Positions 23,472 to 35,728 of a stretch of 64,000 nt of DNA are shown here, one piece after another. Under the pieces are notes generated by a model. It worked only from the letters and a program-made list of their open reading frames with translations, did no database searches and was not told the origin of the DNA. A program made the translations under genes and the position numbers. How positions within the stretch are numbered: the first letter of the stretch is position 1; each line of letters opens with the position of its first letter. This DNA is from Cryptomeria japonica (lineage: Eukaryota > Streptophyta > Pinopsida > Cupressales > Cupressaceae): contig NC_081409.1 in NCBI RefSeq assembly GCF_030272615.1, positions 875,618,594-875,682,593 of the forward strand, in the 5' to 3' direction.

Positions 23472-24272
23472 AAAATTATATCTAATAGCATTCGGATCTA
23501 AGATAATATTGCCTTCAAATATTTCTTATCTACAATCCCAACCTAGATTACTTATTAAATCCTTGAACAAGCCTTATCACTCTACAATTTTGTTTTAGCA
23601 TTTAATTGATCCCTTAGATCAAAGCATAAACAAAGACTACATACATTACAACAATGCACTGAATGAAAGAAATATTTGATTATATTTCGATCAAAAGATG
23701 ATAGGATTGTACAATGGAGAGAAATAGATTAGAATTGTATTTCTATTGAATAAATTTTCTATTTCTGTCATTAAACAATTTACATATAACTCCTTCAAGA
23801 ACTTGCAAAAAAACTTGACATAAGACTCTTATCTATTTCTCTGCAAAATCTTTATAATTTTCTCATTTCCCCTAAAAACCTACTATAGGAACCTATGACT
23901 CTGAATTAGGAAAACTAAGTACAAAGATCAAAATTGGAACCCTGTCTCTTGGCCTTGAATTCCCTTTTATAGAAAATAAGGGAGCAGACAAGCTATGGGC
24001 TTGAGGAGGTACCTGTCATTCAAAAATGACCAGTTTCCCATAATTATGTTACAAAATATTCCCCTTAAGGAATGTCACAACCAACACAAAATATCTACAA
24101 CCGGTTGATCATGACACTTTATGTGCTGTATCCCTTTTTGTTGTTGCTGATGAATACTTGAATCGGGCCCACCTTATTGTTTCTCACATCCAAAAGGCAA
24201 CTGCTGCAAGGAAACAAAACCGGCTACCAGGCTATCACATCAAATAGTTTATTAACTAACTATTTGTAGTCC
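23472..24272 (-). other. Probable 3' region of element E with a TATA-like promoter
   Basis: No ORF of note. On the minus strand it follows the end of the E coding region and includes a purine run AACAAAAAGGGAT (about 24132-24144) that resembles AAAAAGGGAT at the same place in B+ (about 48411). Further on is TTTTCTATAAAAGGGAATT (about 23957-23975), a good TATA region. I read it as 3' untranslated sequence and part of a 3' LTR cut off by D, but no partner LTR is found. Confidence 0.4.
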
Positions 24273-24793
24273 TTAAACCTCCTTCAAGTAAATATTACTC
24301 CATTCACCACATTCTTCATCTGATGGCAATTTAAAAATCATGACGTCGTCAACTTTTTCTTTGTAAGGAGTATACTTAACTATTATCCGATTCACCTCTC
24401 TTTCAAAAGATTCAAAGAATGTTCTTGTACATATTATCTTGTCCATGTTGTCCTCCAGTTTACTAGTATCCAAATCATCACAAAATCAGTTCTACTTGAG
24501 TGTCGATGACTCTTTTTGCCTCTTCGTTCCAAAATTTTAAAGGCTTAATTGTCCAACTTTGATCCTCAATACATGGAAGAAGTGTTTCACTCAACTCGTT
24601 GAAAATTTGCATCAACTCTCTTATCTTTCTTCCTATGGTTTTTGGCAGCATCTGAGCTTCCTGCATTGACTTTACCAACAAATAGGTTGGTTGAAGCATA
24701 GGTGGCCACTTAGCATGCTATTTGGAAGCCATTGACATTATTCTAAGTTTGTTTCCCCTTTGTAACCATTTTGTAAACAAAGGGATTGCCACT

Positions 24794-25261
24794 TGTGATA
24801 TTTTGCCAAGATCAAGAGACAATGGAAAGCACAAATAAGAGAGAAAAAATATATGATAGAAATAAATTGTATTCTATCAAGATGAAAATACTGATCAACT
24901 GGATCATCAATTGATCAATTACATACAATGAATATGAGCCTTCTTATATAGGCAAGTCTATATGGATATGTGAGCACACAAACATGACATGTGGCTCAAT
25001 AAGAAACAAGGGTAGGTAGGAAATAGGTGTGGGTATGTAGGAGAAACAATATAATATTCCACATGAGGTGGATCACCCACTAAATGTGGAGTGTAACAAC
25101 AAGGTCAACACCATAAAAGGTGGAAATTCTCCTACACACACTATTCCAATGTGGCACAAACACCCAAGTGTCTCATACCCAAACTACTATGAAATTCATT
25201 TCCTAAGTAAACTTAAGTAAGGTATAATAATATCCAAGATGAATAATTATTTACACCAACA
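24794..25261 (-). repeat. G 3' LTR
   Basis: 468 bp, next to the polypurine tract on its right. A TATA-like TATATAGGC stretch lies near 24951 (complement CCTATATAAG). Near-identical to 28522-28989. Confidence 0.95.
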
Positions 25262-25290
25262 CCCCCCCTTAAGTGCAACTTAGGGGAATG
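25262..25290 (-). other. G polypurine tract
   Basis: The minus strand reads AAGTTGCACTTAAGGGGGGG immediately before the 3' LTR. The same wording, GTTGCACTTAAGGGGGGAG, precedes the LTR-like sequence at 39241, so the two elements are related. Confidence 0.85.
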
Positions 25291-25628
25291 CACTTAAATC
25301 TATAATGCAACTAAGCAATGCAAGATGGGTCCCAGCTACAAGGCCATGTTAGGTACCCATGTACAAATGCAAATGCATGAAAACCAATGCAAGGAAATCT
25401 CTCATAAAGCGGGGAAAGAGAGAAAAACCCAATGAGAAAAAACCCTCCCCCAAAAGAGAGATGAAAAATAGATACAAAGAACTCTCATAGATGTATGTGA
25501 AGGAAAAAACTCCATGTGAGGAAAAAGTCCCCCCCATATGAGAGAAGAAGAAGAGAGACTAGGAAGCCCCACCTCAATGTGAAATCTGCACCAATGATTG
25601 AAGCTCGAAGATGAATGAAGAAACTACT

Positions 25629-27704
25629 TCATGAATGTTGAACCACATTCCTCCCCTTGGGAAGAAACAAAACCAAAGGTGTATCCAAAAAGTTTCCCCA
25701 ACCATGAAGGGAAGATGAAGCAAAAATACTCACGAGGAAAGGAATCTCTGAAAACTGCTCAAGTGTCCCCATGTCGATGTTGAAAGGTACCCCCTCCAAA
25801 GGTGGTAAATTGTGCCACACTGCTGAAAAAGGCACTCCAAGATCTAGTGGAGATGAATGTAGAACAATATCAAAAGACTCATATGTCTCCTCAAAAGATA
25901 AAGAGACCTCCTCCAAGTGTTGTACAAAAGTATCCACAATCATGTCAACCTCTAAAGATTGATCATGTAGAGAATGCACAAGAGGGTTAGAGTGATCTCT
26001 CATAACAATCAAAGAAGGATCATCTTCATCAAAGAGAAGATGAATGTCATCAATGGTATCTCCCAAATCTGCAATGTAGGAGTCCACAAACAAACTTGCA
26101 ATGTCTATCAAGTAGATATCCCAATCAACTGAAGCTAGAAGACATGAAATATCCTGCTACACTAAATCATAAGAAGGCCAAACTATCACACTAGTCGCAT
26201 CATCAGGTGCAAGAGGTGGTGTGATATAAATAGAAGGAGATGAAATGCAAGGCTCAAGAATGGGGTCACATGAGAGAATCCCCAAGTTCAAATGCCAAAA
26301 TTTCTCCTCAAAATTTGAATCATCAACATACGAAGAATCAACCTCATCGATAGGACCAAATTGTGAAAAAGAGTACAACTAAGATGCATGATCAACCACC
26401 CCAGTCACAATGATAGCTCCACTCTCCAAGTCTCTAATGATAACTGAATTAGGTATGAACTCCACAGTTTTCCTATTTGCCCCATGTGTGATTTGATAGA
26501 TGGAAAGAAGATTATTTGTCAAGTGGGGTACACACAACACATCATTGAAGGAGTTATCCCCAATGGAAATAGATCCTTTCCCAATCACATCCATGTATGT
26601 ATGATTACCCATCAAAATCTGTGGCATGTGGCAAGGCTCAAATGTAGAAAACATAGACTGCGAAGATGCCATATGATGAGAAGCCCCTGAATCTAGAAGA
26701 CATCTCCCTGAATCATGACTTGTAGTAGCACAAAGAGCTTGTCCCTTTAATTTATCTATCCCAAAAGAGTGATCCTTTCCTTTATCCTTGGAAGAAGAAG
26801 CTAATGTAGACATTCTAGAAGGTAGGTTGATTCTATTCTTCTCAAGAAGATTCTTCAACTCATCAATATCCTTCTTATAACAATGATGTTCATCATGTCC
26901 TGACTTCTTGCAATATCCACAAAAAAGATTGTCCTTATATAATTTCCTCTTAGGTGAGAATGGTGAATCACCTTGTTGTGGAGAGGAATATTGTGCTCCA
27001 TCTTCTTGTGGTTTAGACTTAGGTTGCTTTTGATTCTTGCCTTTTCCTTGATTACTTTGATTCCCTTTGTTAGCCACCAAAGCTTGTGACTTTGAATATT
27101 TGAGAATCCCCATCGTGGTCAACTTATATTGCTCAAGTATCAACATCTCCGTGAATGAATCAAATGAGGGAGAAGTGTATGAGGAACCTTGAGCTAACCT
27201 ATGGGTGTGAAAGCTAGATACAAAGGTTGCATACTCTGAAGGAAGCTTGTCCAACAAGTTATAAACCAATTGAGCATCCTTTTTGTCAATTCCACAATAC
27301 TTTAGCTTTTCTCTTAGCTCAGTTGCTTTTGTGATATAATCTTGGATTGTATCAAAATCCTTGGGATCCAAAGTTGTGAGTTCACTATCAAGCTTGTAGC
27401 CCTTAATCTCATCAACTTGACCATACAATTTCTTAAAAATATCCCAAGCCTCTTTAATTGTTGTACACTTATCAATGTGAAAAATAAGGTCATCTGATAC
27501 ATACTTTCTAAGAGTTCCAAGTGCCATAGCATTCTTAGTAATCCATTCAATTTAAGCATTAGGATCAGCCTTAGGATCAGGTGGTGCTATAATAGTTTCA
27601 TTTACATAATGAATGTGTCCTTTTTCCATTAGTTTACTCCATGCCTTAATTTTCCATGATGCATAATTATGAGGAGTTAAATGTGGAAATTTAGGAGAAC
27701 CCAT
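25629..27704 (-). pseudogene. G gag-protease with an unknown acidic C-terminal extension
   Basis: The ATG is at 27702-27704 (complement; MGSPKFPHLTPHNYASWK), a copia-type Gag start. The Gag core at 27527-27000 has KEAWDIFKKLYG and LLDKLPSEYATFV. A CCHC knuckle, CGYCKKSGHDEHHC, lies near 26940-26880. The aspartic protease motif LLDSGASHHM is near 26705-26680, followed by VLCVPHLTNNLLSI. A stop at 26379 ends the open part. The same frame then runs a further ~245 codons of acidic sequence to 25629, with one more stop at 26157. An earlier stop is at 27552. All three stops lie in one continuous 691-codon frame. No integrase HHCC, DDE or RT motif occurs. The extension is unknown to me. Confidence 0.85.
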
Positions 27705-28508
27705 GGCACCAAAATGAAAAAACACAAGATAGAGAGAGGCACAATCACACAAGACACCCCCCCAAAATACTCAATCAAGAAATCCCCCCAAAATGGTGAT
27801 TTTGGCACTTTATACTTAGTGCATATACAATAGGCCACTTGCAAAACAAGACAAAGTGGACTTCTGATTTCAATTTACAACTTCTCAAAATGAGATCTAA
27901 GAGACTTCAACAAGTACTGCTAGTGATCTAAACTGAGATCCAAGCAAAATGCAAGTACCAAATATGCCAAAAATGGCCAAATACAAAAAGTAAAATTTCT
28001 ACTTAAAATCACTGCAAACAAATGGCAGATTATGAAAGTAGATGAAAAAATATGCACTTTAAAAAAAAATGGCACCTGAAAAGGAGTCCATATGAGCCCA
28101 AACGAAGCCTCCAAAGTTGTAAAAATCAGGATTTCATGATTTCCAAAAAACTTGTATCCAAAAATCAGAAAAATCCTACACCACTGTACAGATCATGAAA
28201 TTCCACCTGCTCGAAAAAATGAGTCTGGATGAGTGAGATATCGCTATTTGAAAATTGGCTGCAAAATTATAAGTTCTGGAAAATTTCCGCCGCAGCGTCA
28301 AACTTCAAATGCCTCTAGATTTGGCCTTTGAAGTCCGATTTGGATGAAACAAAAGGTAAAATTGACTTTCTTGGACCTCCTCAATCCAATGGTAACCTTA
28401 GATTTGACACATCAAGCTTCAATAATAACCTGCAATAGAAAACTCCAAAATACACAACCCCAAATAACATCAAATTTCTCTCAATTAGCAAACCAATGAC
28501 ACTCTAAT
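27705..28508 (-). other. G 5' leader
   Basis: About 800 bp between the primer site and the Gag ATG, with no long ORF. This is the expected place of packaging signals, but none can be pointed to. Confidence 0.6.
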
Positions 28509-28521
28509 GGCTCTGATACCA
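28509..28521 (-). other. G primer binding site (tRNA-iMet type)
   Basis: The minus strand reads TGGTATCAGAGCC directly next to the 5' LTR, an exact iMet-type match. Confidence 0.93.
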
Positions 28522-28989
28522 TGTGAGATTTTGCCAAGATTAAGAGACAATGGAAAGCACAAATAAGAGAGAAAAAATATATGATAGAAATAAATTGTAT
28601 TCTATCAAGATGAAAATACTGATCAACTGGATCATCAATCGATCAATTACATACAATGAATATGAGCCTTCTTATATAGGCAAGTCTATATGGATATGTG
28701 AGCACACAAACATGACATGTGGCTCAATAAGAAACAAGGGTAGGTAGGAAATAGGTGTGGGTATGTAGGAGAAACAATATAATATTCCACATGAGGTGGA
28801 TCACCCACTGAATGTGGAGTGTAACAACAAGGTCAACACCATAAAAGGTGGAAATTCTCCTACACACACTATCCCAATGTGGCACAAACACCCAAGTGTC
28901 TCATTCCCAAACTACAATGAAATGCATTTCCTAAGTAAACTTAAGTAAGGTGTAATAATATCCAAGATGAATAATTATTTACACCAACA
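28522..28989 (-). repeat. G 5' LTR
   Basis: 468 bp, ends TG...CA, followed by CCACT. It differs from the 3' LTR by about nine single-base changes and no indel seen. Confidence 0.95.
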
Positions 28990-31951
28990 CCACTTCATTA
29001 TCCCTATCAAAACTTTGAGTAGCATTAAACAATAAAGATTATAAAGAATGAATGCTATTTAATCTACTATCCACCTTCTCATTCAAATGAGTTAGCACTG
29101 AGCTAACTATCTCTCTCTCGTTAAAGGAAGACTGATCCTCTGACTCCTTTATCTTATTTTACAACTCTTTGACCTTCTCCAAAAGTTGGTCTCTTGTTGG
29201 ATCAATTGATCTAGTAGGTTCTTCATCATCAACATATGGCACCAATGATGTTCTTGAGAGGTCAGTCTCACTATCAAATTTAACTGCTGCATCTACATGA
29301 GTAACTCATGGAGACCTAGATGTTGATGGTGTTGATGCAATTATAGGATCACAAGAGGAGACTCCCATTTATCCCTGCTCAAGAATTTGAACTCTAGATT
29401 ACAGATCCACACATCTCTTTTAAACTGTATTATAATCATTAAAAAGCCTTTCAAAATTCTTGATAAGTTCTTTCTACTTGGCCTCCCTCTTTGAAATTTC
29501 ATAGGCTAGTTTGGCCACATCGACAGCTAACTTTGAGGCCTCAACATTTTATGTATTAGAGGGTCTTTTAATGATGAGGCTTACCCTCAAGTTTGGTTTA
29601 TATCATTAATATCAAGCCTTCTAGGCCCCTGCTCTAGTGCCCATATTGCCAAGGTTGCATAATCATCTACAAATTTAGATCCTTTCAATGCCAACCTTGC
29701 TTCTTCTTCTGAACTAAATTGCTATTCTTTTGAAAGCCACTGCATCTGCTATATCCCATTCTGGAAGAATTAAGACCCCGACCTGATTTATGATGGTCCT
29801 ACCTTCATCTGCAATAATTCTTTTGAATTATTTCATCATTTCATTTTTGACTTCTTCTTTATTTTCTTTATCAAACCTATCTGGCCTTTGGGCCTTCCTC
29901 TTAGTGCTTCTCTTTTTGTATTCCTCTATCTTTATTTTCCATATGAATTGCAAGAAGGCTCGGCTTTTCAAAAAACCTTCATCCTTAAGAAATCTATCAC
30001 ATGCCTCATTCCTTGCATCTATGAAGGATCTACCCTGAATATCCAAAGGAGTAAGGTCCAATTCTAAAGTGGGTGGCACAAGGGGGATAGCAATCTACAT
30101 CTATGCATTTGTCACTACAATAGCATCCTCCTCTTGTTGCTCTTCCATGTGTTGTTCTGCTACTTTCTGTCCAACCTGCCTTGGAGTTGAAAAAGGCACA
30201 TGTGGTGGTGAGGGACTCTTGTCTAATTGTTCAAGATCAATGATCTTGACCCCTTTAAAAGGTTTTACTTGTAATTTTGGGGTTGGCTCTGCCTTCATTA
30301 TTTTCTTCCCTTTTCTTCTCACCAATTTTCCACTATCACTGCTACTCTCCTCTTCACTACTTGTTTCCTATATTACCCTTTTTAATACAAGACCACCCTT
30401 TGGAGTGGGCACATAGCTAGGTTTTCCCTCTTCTATCCCATCTGTTCTTTGAGGTGGAGGAGGTGAACCTAGTTTTTCATTCTCATTTGATGAATCAAGA
30501 CTACTTCTTCTGGTGTTATGGGTGTAGGCTACTATACATTTCTTCTCTCAACTTGTCGATCATGGACTTCCTCAAGTTTGGTTCTCTTTTAGTTTAATGG
30601 AAGAATTAATTCATTAAAATTGTTCATAACAAAATTAACTTTGGCACAAAATGGAATGAAATTTTTTACTGGATCATAGTTGAGATCCATTTTATATACT
30701 ATAGCCAATAACTTTTTAAAAGATATCCACTTCTCCTTCCTCCAATCCTACATGATGAAATCAAATTCATTTCTTATTACATCCTTAGGTAAGTTATGCT
30801 CATGGGGCAATGGGCCTCCTTTTATTCTTTCCCTGAAAAATATTATTAAACCCTTTCGGGTCACTATGCTTAGTTGTGCTAACCCCTAAATGACATGATG
30901 CAAAAAGTTTGTCAAAATGCACATATCCCCCTTTTATAATCAAAAAATATGGAATGATAATATAATCTGGGAAAATATCCCCTTTGCCTCTCCCCTTTAA
31001 CTCCCTATGATGTATACAACCTATTTGCCACATTACTTTAGCAAAACCCAATCTTAAAGGAACAATAAAAGGTAATAAATGTGGTTGACCAGGGAAACCA
31101 TAAACTCTGATAACTGTACTAATAGGATAAGGGATAATATCCCCCAATTAGGCTCAATTTTAAAAGTTGTATCATTTCCTTTGGTCTTATAAAATCATGT
31201 AGCTATGTGGGAGTCCTTGGTGGATTCACTATTAATCTTTTCCTCAATCTAGAAGCAAAACTATTGTCAAACCTCACAAAATTGGCTTCTTGCCTATTCC
31301 AAGACATGTCCATACTCCAAAGCTGCATCAACACCTCAATATTGTCAATTGTTCTTATGAGATTCATGGTGCCCTCTAAGTAATTCTTCATTTCTATATA
31401 AGAAAATGTGCATTAACAATGAATACCAATAGAAATGAGTGCTAAATACACCATTCTTAATATCTTGCAACCCCTCATGAATCTTCCCTTCAAGGTATGG
31501 GGCAAAGTAAAAAACCACTGTAAAATATGGATGTTGAATGTGTGTAGCCATGTACATAAAATCAGGTGGCATGCCATAATAGGGTTGAAACCTAAGATCT
31601 GGCACAAAGAAAAGAAGGTGGCCTGCAAATATTTGGCAAAAGCACCAATAGGAAAAGGCTCCTCTGAACTAGGGCCAATATGGTAAGTTGTATCTCTTGC
31701 TTTTGCCAAATGGGCTGGAAGGAGGGTAGCTCTAATGAAACCTTTTATCTTGTAATTTTTTGCCTTCAATTCATTCAAATCTATCTAAACCGGGATAGCA
31801 AAAGGTTCATATAAATAAAAAATCTCTTGGAATTCCTCCCTCCTGATTGTCAACAAAACCTCTCTCTCATTTCCCCTATTTCTCTTGAAATAGGGTCATA
31901 TTTGTCTGCATTAATTTTGAGGAGGTGGACATCTATGAATACATTGGGCAC

Positions 31952-33064
31952 TGATGGACTTGAAAATCACTGAGAGGGGAGGGGGGGGTGAATCAGTGAC
32001 ACCAAAAACCAAACTACTTCAAACACTAATCGGTAGATGAACTTAACAATGCTTATAAACACAATGCATATAATCCAAAATGATATAACAACATTCACAA
32101 AAAGTAAAGCATCCACCATAACACAAGTGTTTTGTACGTGGAAAACCCAAATAGGTAAAAACTATGGTGAGATGGAGCTCACAAGTTAACTATTTGCAGT
32201 AATAGATAACTGACCGGTTAAGGTCTACAAAGTGCTCTGCTAGGAGCAAATCTTGTTAGAGATCCCAAAGCCTGATTAGAAGCTTACACCATGTTAAGAG
32301 TAGTACCCTGTTAGGAGTAACCTCATTGGAGGATTTAAGAATCCAAACTAATGGATCACCCTGTTAAAGGATTTATACATAGAAGCTTGTTAGAGCTTAC
32401 CCAATTAAGGGATTTTGATTTTGCTATAATGGTTAGAAAACAACAAGAATGGTTTGATCTGTCCTGAGTAGCACAAAACTTGTTGGATGAGATCCTTCTA
32501 AGCATATTCAACACTGCTCTTCAACACACTCTTTTTCTTCACACTTATCACTCTTTCACAAAACTTTCACTCTTCATACATACATCATTATCATAACATG
32601 TCACTCAAATGATTTACTAAGATGTCTTTAAATATACATTCAAAGCTTATGTCGGTCCAAGGAAATCAAAACACAATTTCCTAGGTGCAATGTATCTAGT
32701 CAAGTGACCATAACTCATCACAAAAGTTGCTGCCAAGTAGTCGATGCGGGTAACTCATCAAAAAAACTAACAAGTACCGGTTGGAACAATTTATACTAGT
32801 TTGAATAAAATATATGAACCATTGTCCTTGACTGTTCGCTTGACCTCCCTCTTGATCTTCATCTTGATGCCGACTTGGTATAACCATAGGTTATCTCTTG
32901 TGTATATACTGGTTAACACAGACTATCGGTTAGAGATAAACCACTAAGTATATCGATTGAAACAATTGAAGTTACAGTGGTAGTCAATATAGTCATATGT
33001 GTGTGTGAGTGTTTCACCAATGACAACAAATGATGAATACATTACAATCATCATCAAGCCAACA
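31952..33064 (-). repeat. Solo LTR S3 inside E
   Basis: 1,113 bp with TG...CA ends, flanked by GGCAC (31947-31951) and AGCAC (33065-33069), which match in four of five bases. The E reading continues on both sides. Arms ATCACTGA (31966-31973) and TCAGTGAC (31993-32000) flank the G-run, pairing with one G-U on the minus strand. It contains the GTTAGAGGATTT-type repeats and the TTTTTACCTATTTGGGTTTTCC block. Confidence 0.85.
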
Positions 33065-33342
33065 AGCACCACTAACTTACCCAAGTCATATTGCCAAGCA
33101 CTTGAGAATGGGGATTTCAAATTTCTCTGTCCATACCACAACCTAAAAATTTCCACCCTAGTCAATGGTACCCTAGAATCCACAATGTTGCATGCCTTAT
33201 CAGTTAACCCTTCTCCTAGGGTTTTTCCTTGTACAAGTCTCTTCCCTTGATATTTATCATTTGTCGAGGGCTTTAATTGATCAAGAAAATCATCAAAAGG
33301 TTCCTCTTCAGATACTTTTTCTTTCCTAAGTGATATCACAGG

Positions 33343-34430
33343 AGATCCATCCTACTAGACTAGGGATTCTTAACAATTACCCACAACAGGAAGAAGGAAA
33401 CTAGGGCTTAACACGAGACTATTAATTTCAACATAGAAAAGTGTGAATTCTCACCCCCTTTATGCCAAATTTTTAAACCCTAGAGAAATTCATAATATCT
33501 TACTACAATTTCACAAAATCTGCACTTTCAACAACTTTGAAAATACAGAAGAAGGATTTAGCAACTCACGACTCTGTACGCACTAGATGAACCTTAATTC
33601 TGCACTTCAAGAAATCGTTCCGATTTTCTTCAGCTCAAGAATCACCTTCCAATTACCTCTGAATCGCTTTGTGACTCAAGAATGGTTTTGAAAAACATTT
33701 TATTATCATTCTAGAACTAAGAATCACCGTCTCATCCACCGTTACTTCTAGTGCGAGTGAAAAAATGAGTGGAATTCACATTTGAATCAAGTTTGAAACT
33801 GGACTGTTGATTTTCTCCATGTTGGCACATCGCACGATTTATATTAGTCAATCTAACATTGACCATATCATGTGGCAAGTGGACCCATCAAAGGAATGAC
33901 GCAACATCTCCAGTTCACCATCCACTTCACTGTTGTCAGTGGCCCCACCATTTAGCTTTCCTCAGCTCGCCTTGGACATGTGACATCATCTCATGATTCT
34001 GCGATCCTTAACCTTCATGCATGTTCGACCACGGGGTTGTGATGACCATTTGATCTGTTCAATCTTTATCCTGCTGGCCATGATGTCTGCCTTCTTTAGC
34101 CAATTAACGAACGAGCATCTTTTTGACCAAGATTAAAATATCTTCGTCCATTAAAACACATGTAGATAGTAGGAACTTTTATTTGCTCGGTTGTTATCAC
34201 AAAGACATCAGCATAAGCATTATAATTTAGACAAAAAAATTAATGAGCTTGATGAAATATTAGAAAAGGGGACTCTCCCATGGGAAACATTAATGCACAA
34301 ACTTAGGAAAATATAAGGGCCCACCAAATAAATAAATTAATGCGTAGGAAATAAAAAAGGCCCCGCGAATGTTACTAGAACCCTTGGACTTAAGAAAGAA
34401 AAGGTAATGAAGAATTATAACAGGCTTAAG
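33343..34430 (-). other. Probable 5' noncoding region of E
   Basis: No ORF longer than a few dozen codons. It lies upstream of the E ORF on the minus strand. The composition is less AT-rich around 33840-34090, as in the 5' region of B+ (43.4-44.3 kb). No LTR boundary, primer site or partner repeat was found. Confidence 0.35.
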
Positions 34431-34779
34431 CGGTTTAATAGAAAGACCTAATCAAGATGCATGAAACCCTAAACCCTAATCCTGAAACACATGACGGAGA
34501 ACAAAATTAATCCCAAATTACCAATATTTTGACTAAGGTATGAAATTTTTTGCAGAGTCATTTTTAGGACTATTAGAGTGAAAAAGAGAGCTTGGAGAAA
34601 ATGGTGCTACTTGATGCCACCCATAGATTTGAGAGATTTCACTGATTTGAGAGACCAGAAGCATATGGACCTCTGGTAAGTTAAATTTGAACTTCCCTTA
34701 TGTTAAAAATTTCGATTTTGGCTAAGTTTTGTCGGGTTTTTTAGGTTTTTCTTGCAGTTTTTGTGCACTAGGGCTTTTT

Positions 34780-35050
34780 TCCTTATTTTAGTGCATTTGA
34801 ATTTTTAAGTAGCACTTTTGATTTTCATTTTAGCACATTTTATATTTGTTGTGGTGCATTTGATAATTTTTTTTATTCTTTTGATGTTTCATTTAGCGCA
34901 TTCAAATTTAGGGCATATGCTTCTATGATAGGTTTTTTTAGCACATTTGATATAACTTGTGGCGCCTTTGATAAGTTATGTAGTGCATATGATAAAAATT
35001 TTAGGACATATGAGAAAAGTTTTGGTGTATTTGAGACAAGGGATGAACTT
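34780..35050 (+). repeat. Degenerate short repeats (GYGCATTTGATA type)
   Basis: About nine loose copies of a unit like AGTGCATTTGATAA or GGCGCCTTTGATAAG, spaced 25-45 bp (34790, 34809, 34842, 34855, 34897, 34941, 34963, 34983, 35027 approx.). The copies vary, so this is an old array or a region under weak constraint. Confidence 0.6.
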
Positions 35051-35239
35051 TTGATTTTTCTCATCTTTTGCGTGATGAAAATGCTAGTTTTTTTATTGCT
35101 TTGATATTTTTTTTTGCATGATGTGATGATAGATAAAGTTTAAGTGACCAAATAATCAATGAGTGTCAACAATTTAAAATCAAGACTCAATATTTAGATA
35201 GGTTTTTTTGATTACGTGACCTTAATGATTGAGTGTCAT

Positions 35240-35610
35240 TGATAGGATAGGTTAGATGAACCTCCTAATTGATAAGTTTATGATAGAAACTCCAATTTTG
35301 ATGATTGCGTGACTTTGTCATTGATAGGTTCTCAAAGAGATTGATTAATATCTCTCATGAGTGGATAGGATAACTGATTGTTTGATTGATAACTCCAAGT
35401 TTGATGACTATGTGACTTTGTCACTGATAGGTTAGGTTTGATGAACCACTTGATTGATAAGAGTTTATGGTAGAAACTCCAATTTTGATGATTGTGTGAC
35501 CTGATCACTAATAGGTACTCAAAGAGATTGATTAATATCTCATGTGAGCGGATAGGAAAACTAATTGTTTGATTAATGAATTTGATTAGTTGGATAAAAA
35601 GCTCGAATTT
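35240..35610 (+). repeat. Two-copy tandem repeat of about 178 bp
   Basis: The segment with GATGAACC, GATAGAAACTCCAATTTTGA, TCAAAGAGATTGATTAATA and GGATAGGA(T/A)AACTRATTG occurs twice, starting near 35248 and 35427. A third partial copy (AAGTTTGATGACTATGTGAC) lies between. Copies differ at roughly one base in ten. Confidence 0.7.
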
Positions 35611-35728
35611 TGTTGATATCACCTTGTAAGAATATGCAGGTGTATTGATGTCTCAAGAGTGAACTGTCAGTTGTGTTACTCCTAGTACAATTGTTCATGT
35701 TCCTTCCACTAGTACTAATGAGTCAGCT

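Larger units (their letters stand above)
24794..28989 (-). mobile_element. Element G: young Ty1/copia-type element with Gag and protease only
   Basis: Complete structure: LTRs of 468 bp each (24794-25261 and 28522-28989), TG...CA ends, 5-bp duplication CCACT at 24789-24793 and 28990-28994, exact iMet primer site and a polypurine tract. The LTRs differ at about nine positions by eye, about 2%, so it is the youngest dated insertion here. The 4,196-bp element has one long frame (Gag, zinc knuckle, protease, then an unknown acidic region) but no integrase, RT or RNase H. It sits in the coding region of E, which continues on both sides. Confidence 0.95.
24273..33342 (-). pseudogene. E long ORF of unknown function (B-type), broken by G and a solo LTR
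   Basis: The minus-strand pieces align in order with the ORF of B+ (44767-48248). They are 33339-33065 (ends SAWQYDLGKL, cf. WELDVGKL in B+), 31951-31203 (WYSLLMHIF, LMQLWSMDMSWNRQEA), 31147-30800, 30325-29828 (FLKDEGFLKSRAFLQFIWK, cf. FLADSNFVTIGAFIQFVWK), 29760-28995, and after element G 24788-24273 (ends LPSDEECGEWSNIY, cf. WPSDDMFEEWKDKY). Order: globular N-half, basic linker, helical C-half. Many stops. No enzyme motif or zinc knuckle seen. The conserved collinearity of two distant copies shows this was a real protein. Confidence 0.65.

Noticed and set aside
34780-35610. CRISPR-like array or satellite
   Set aside because: Repeats are imperfect, unevenly spaced and few; no spacer structure and eukaryotic context.
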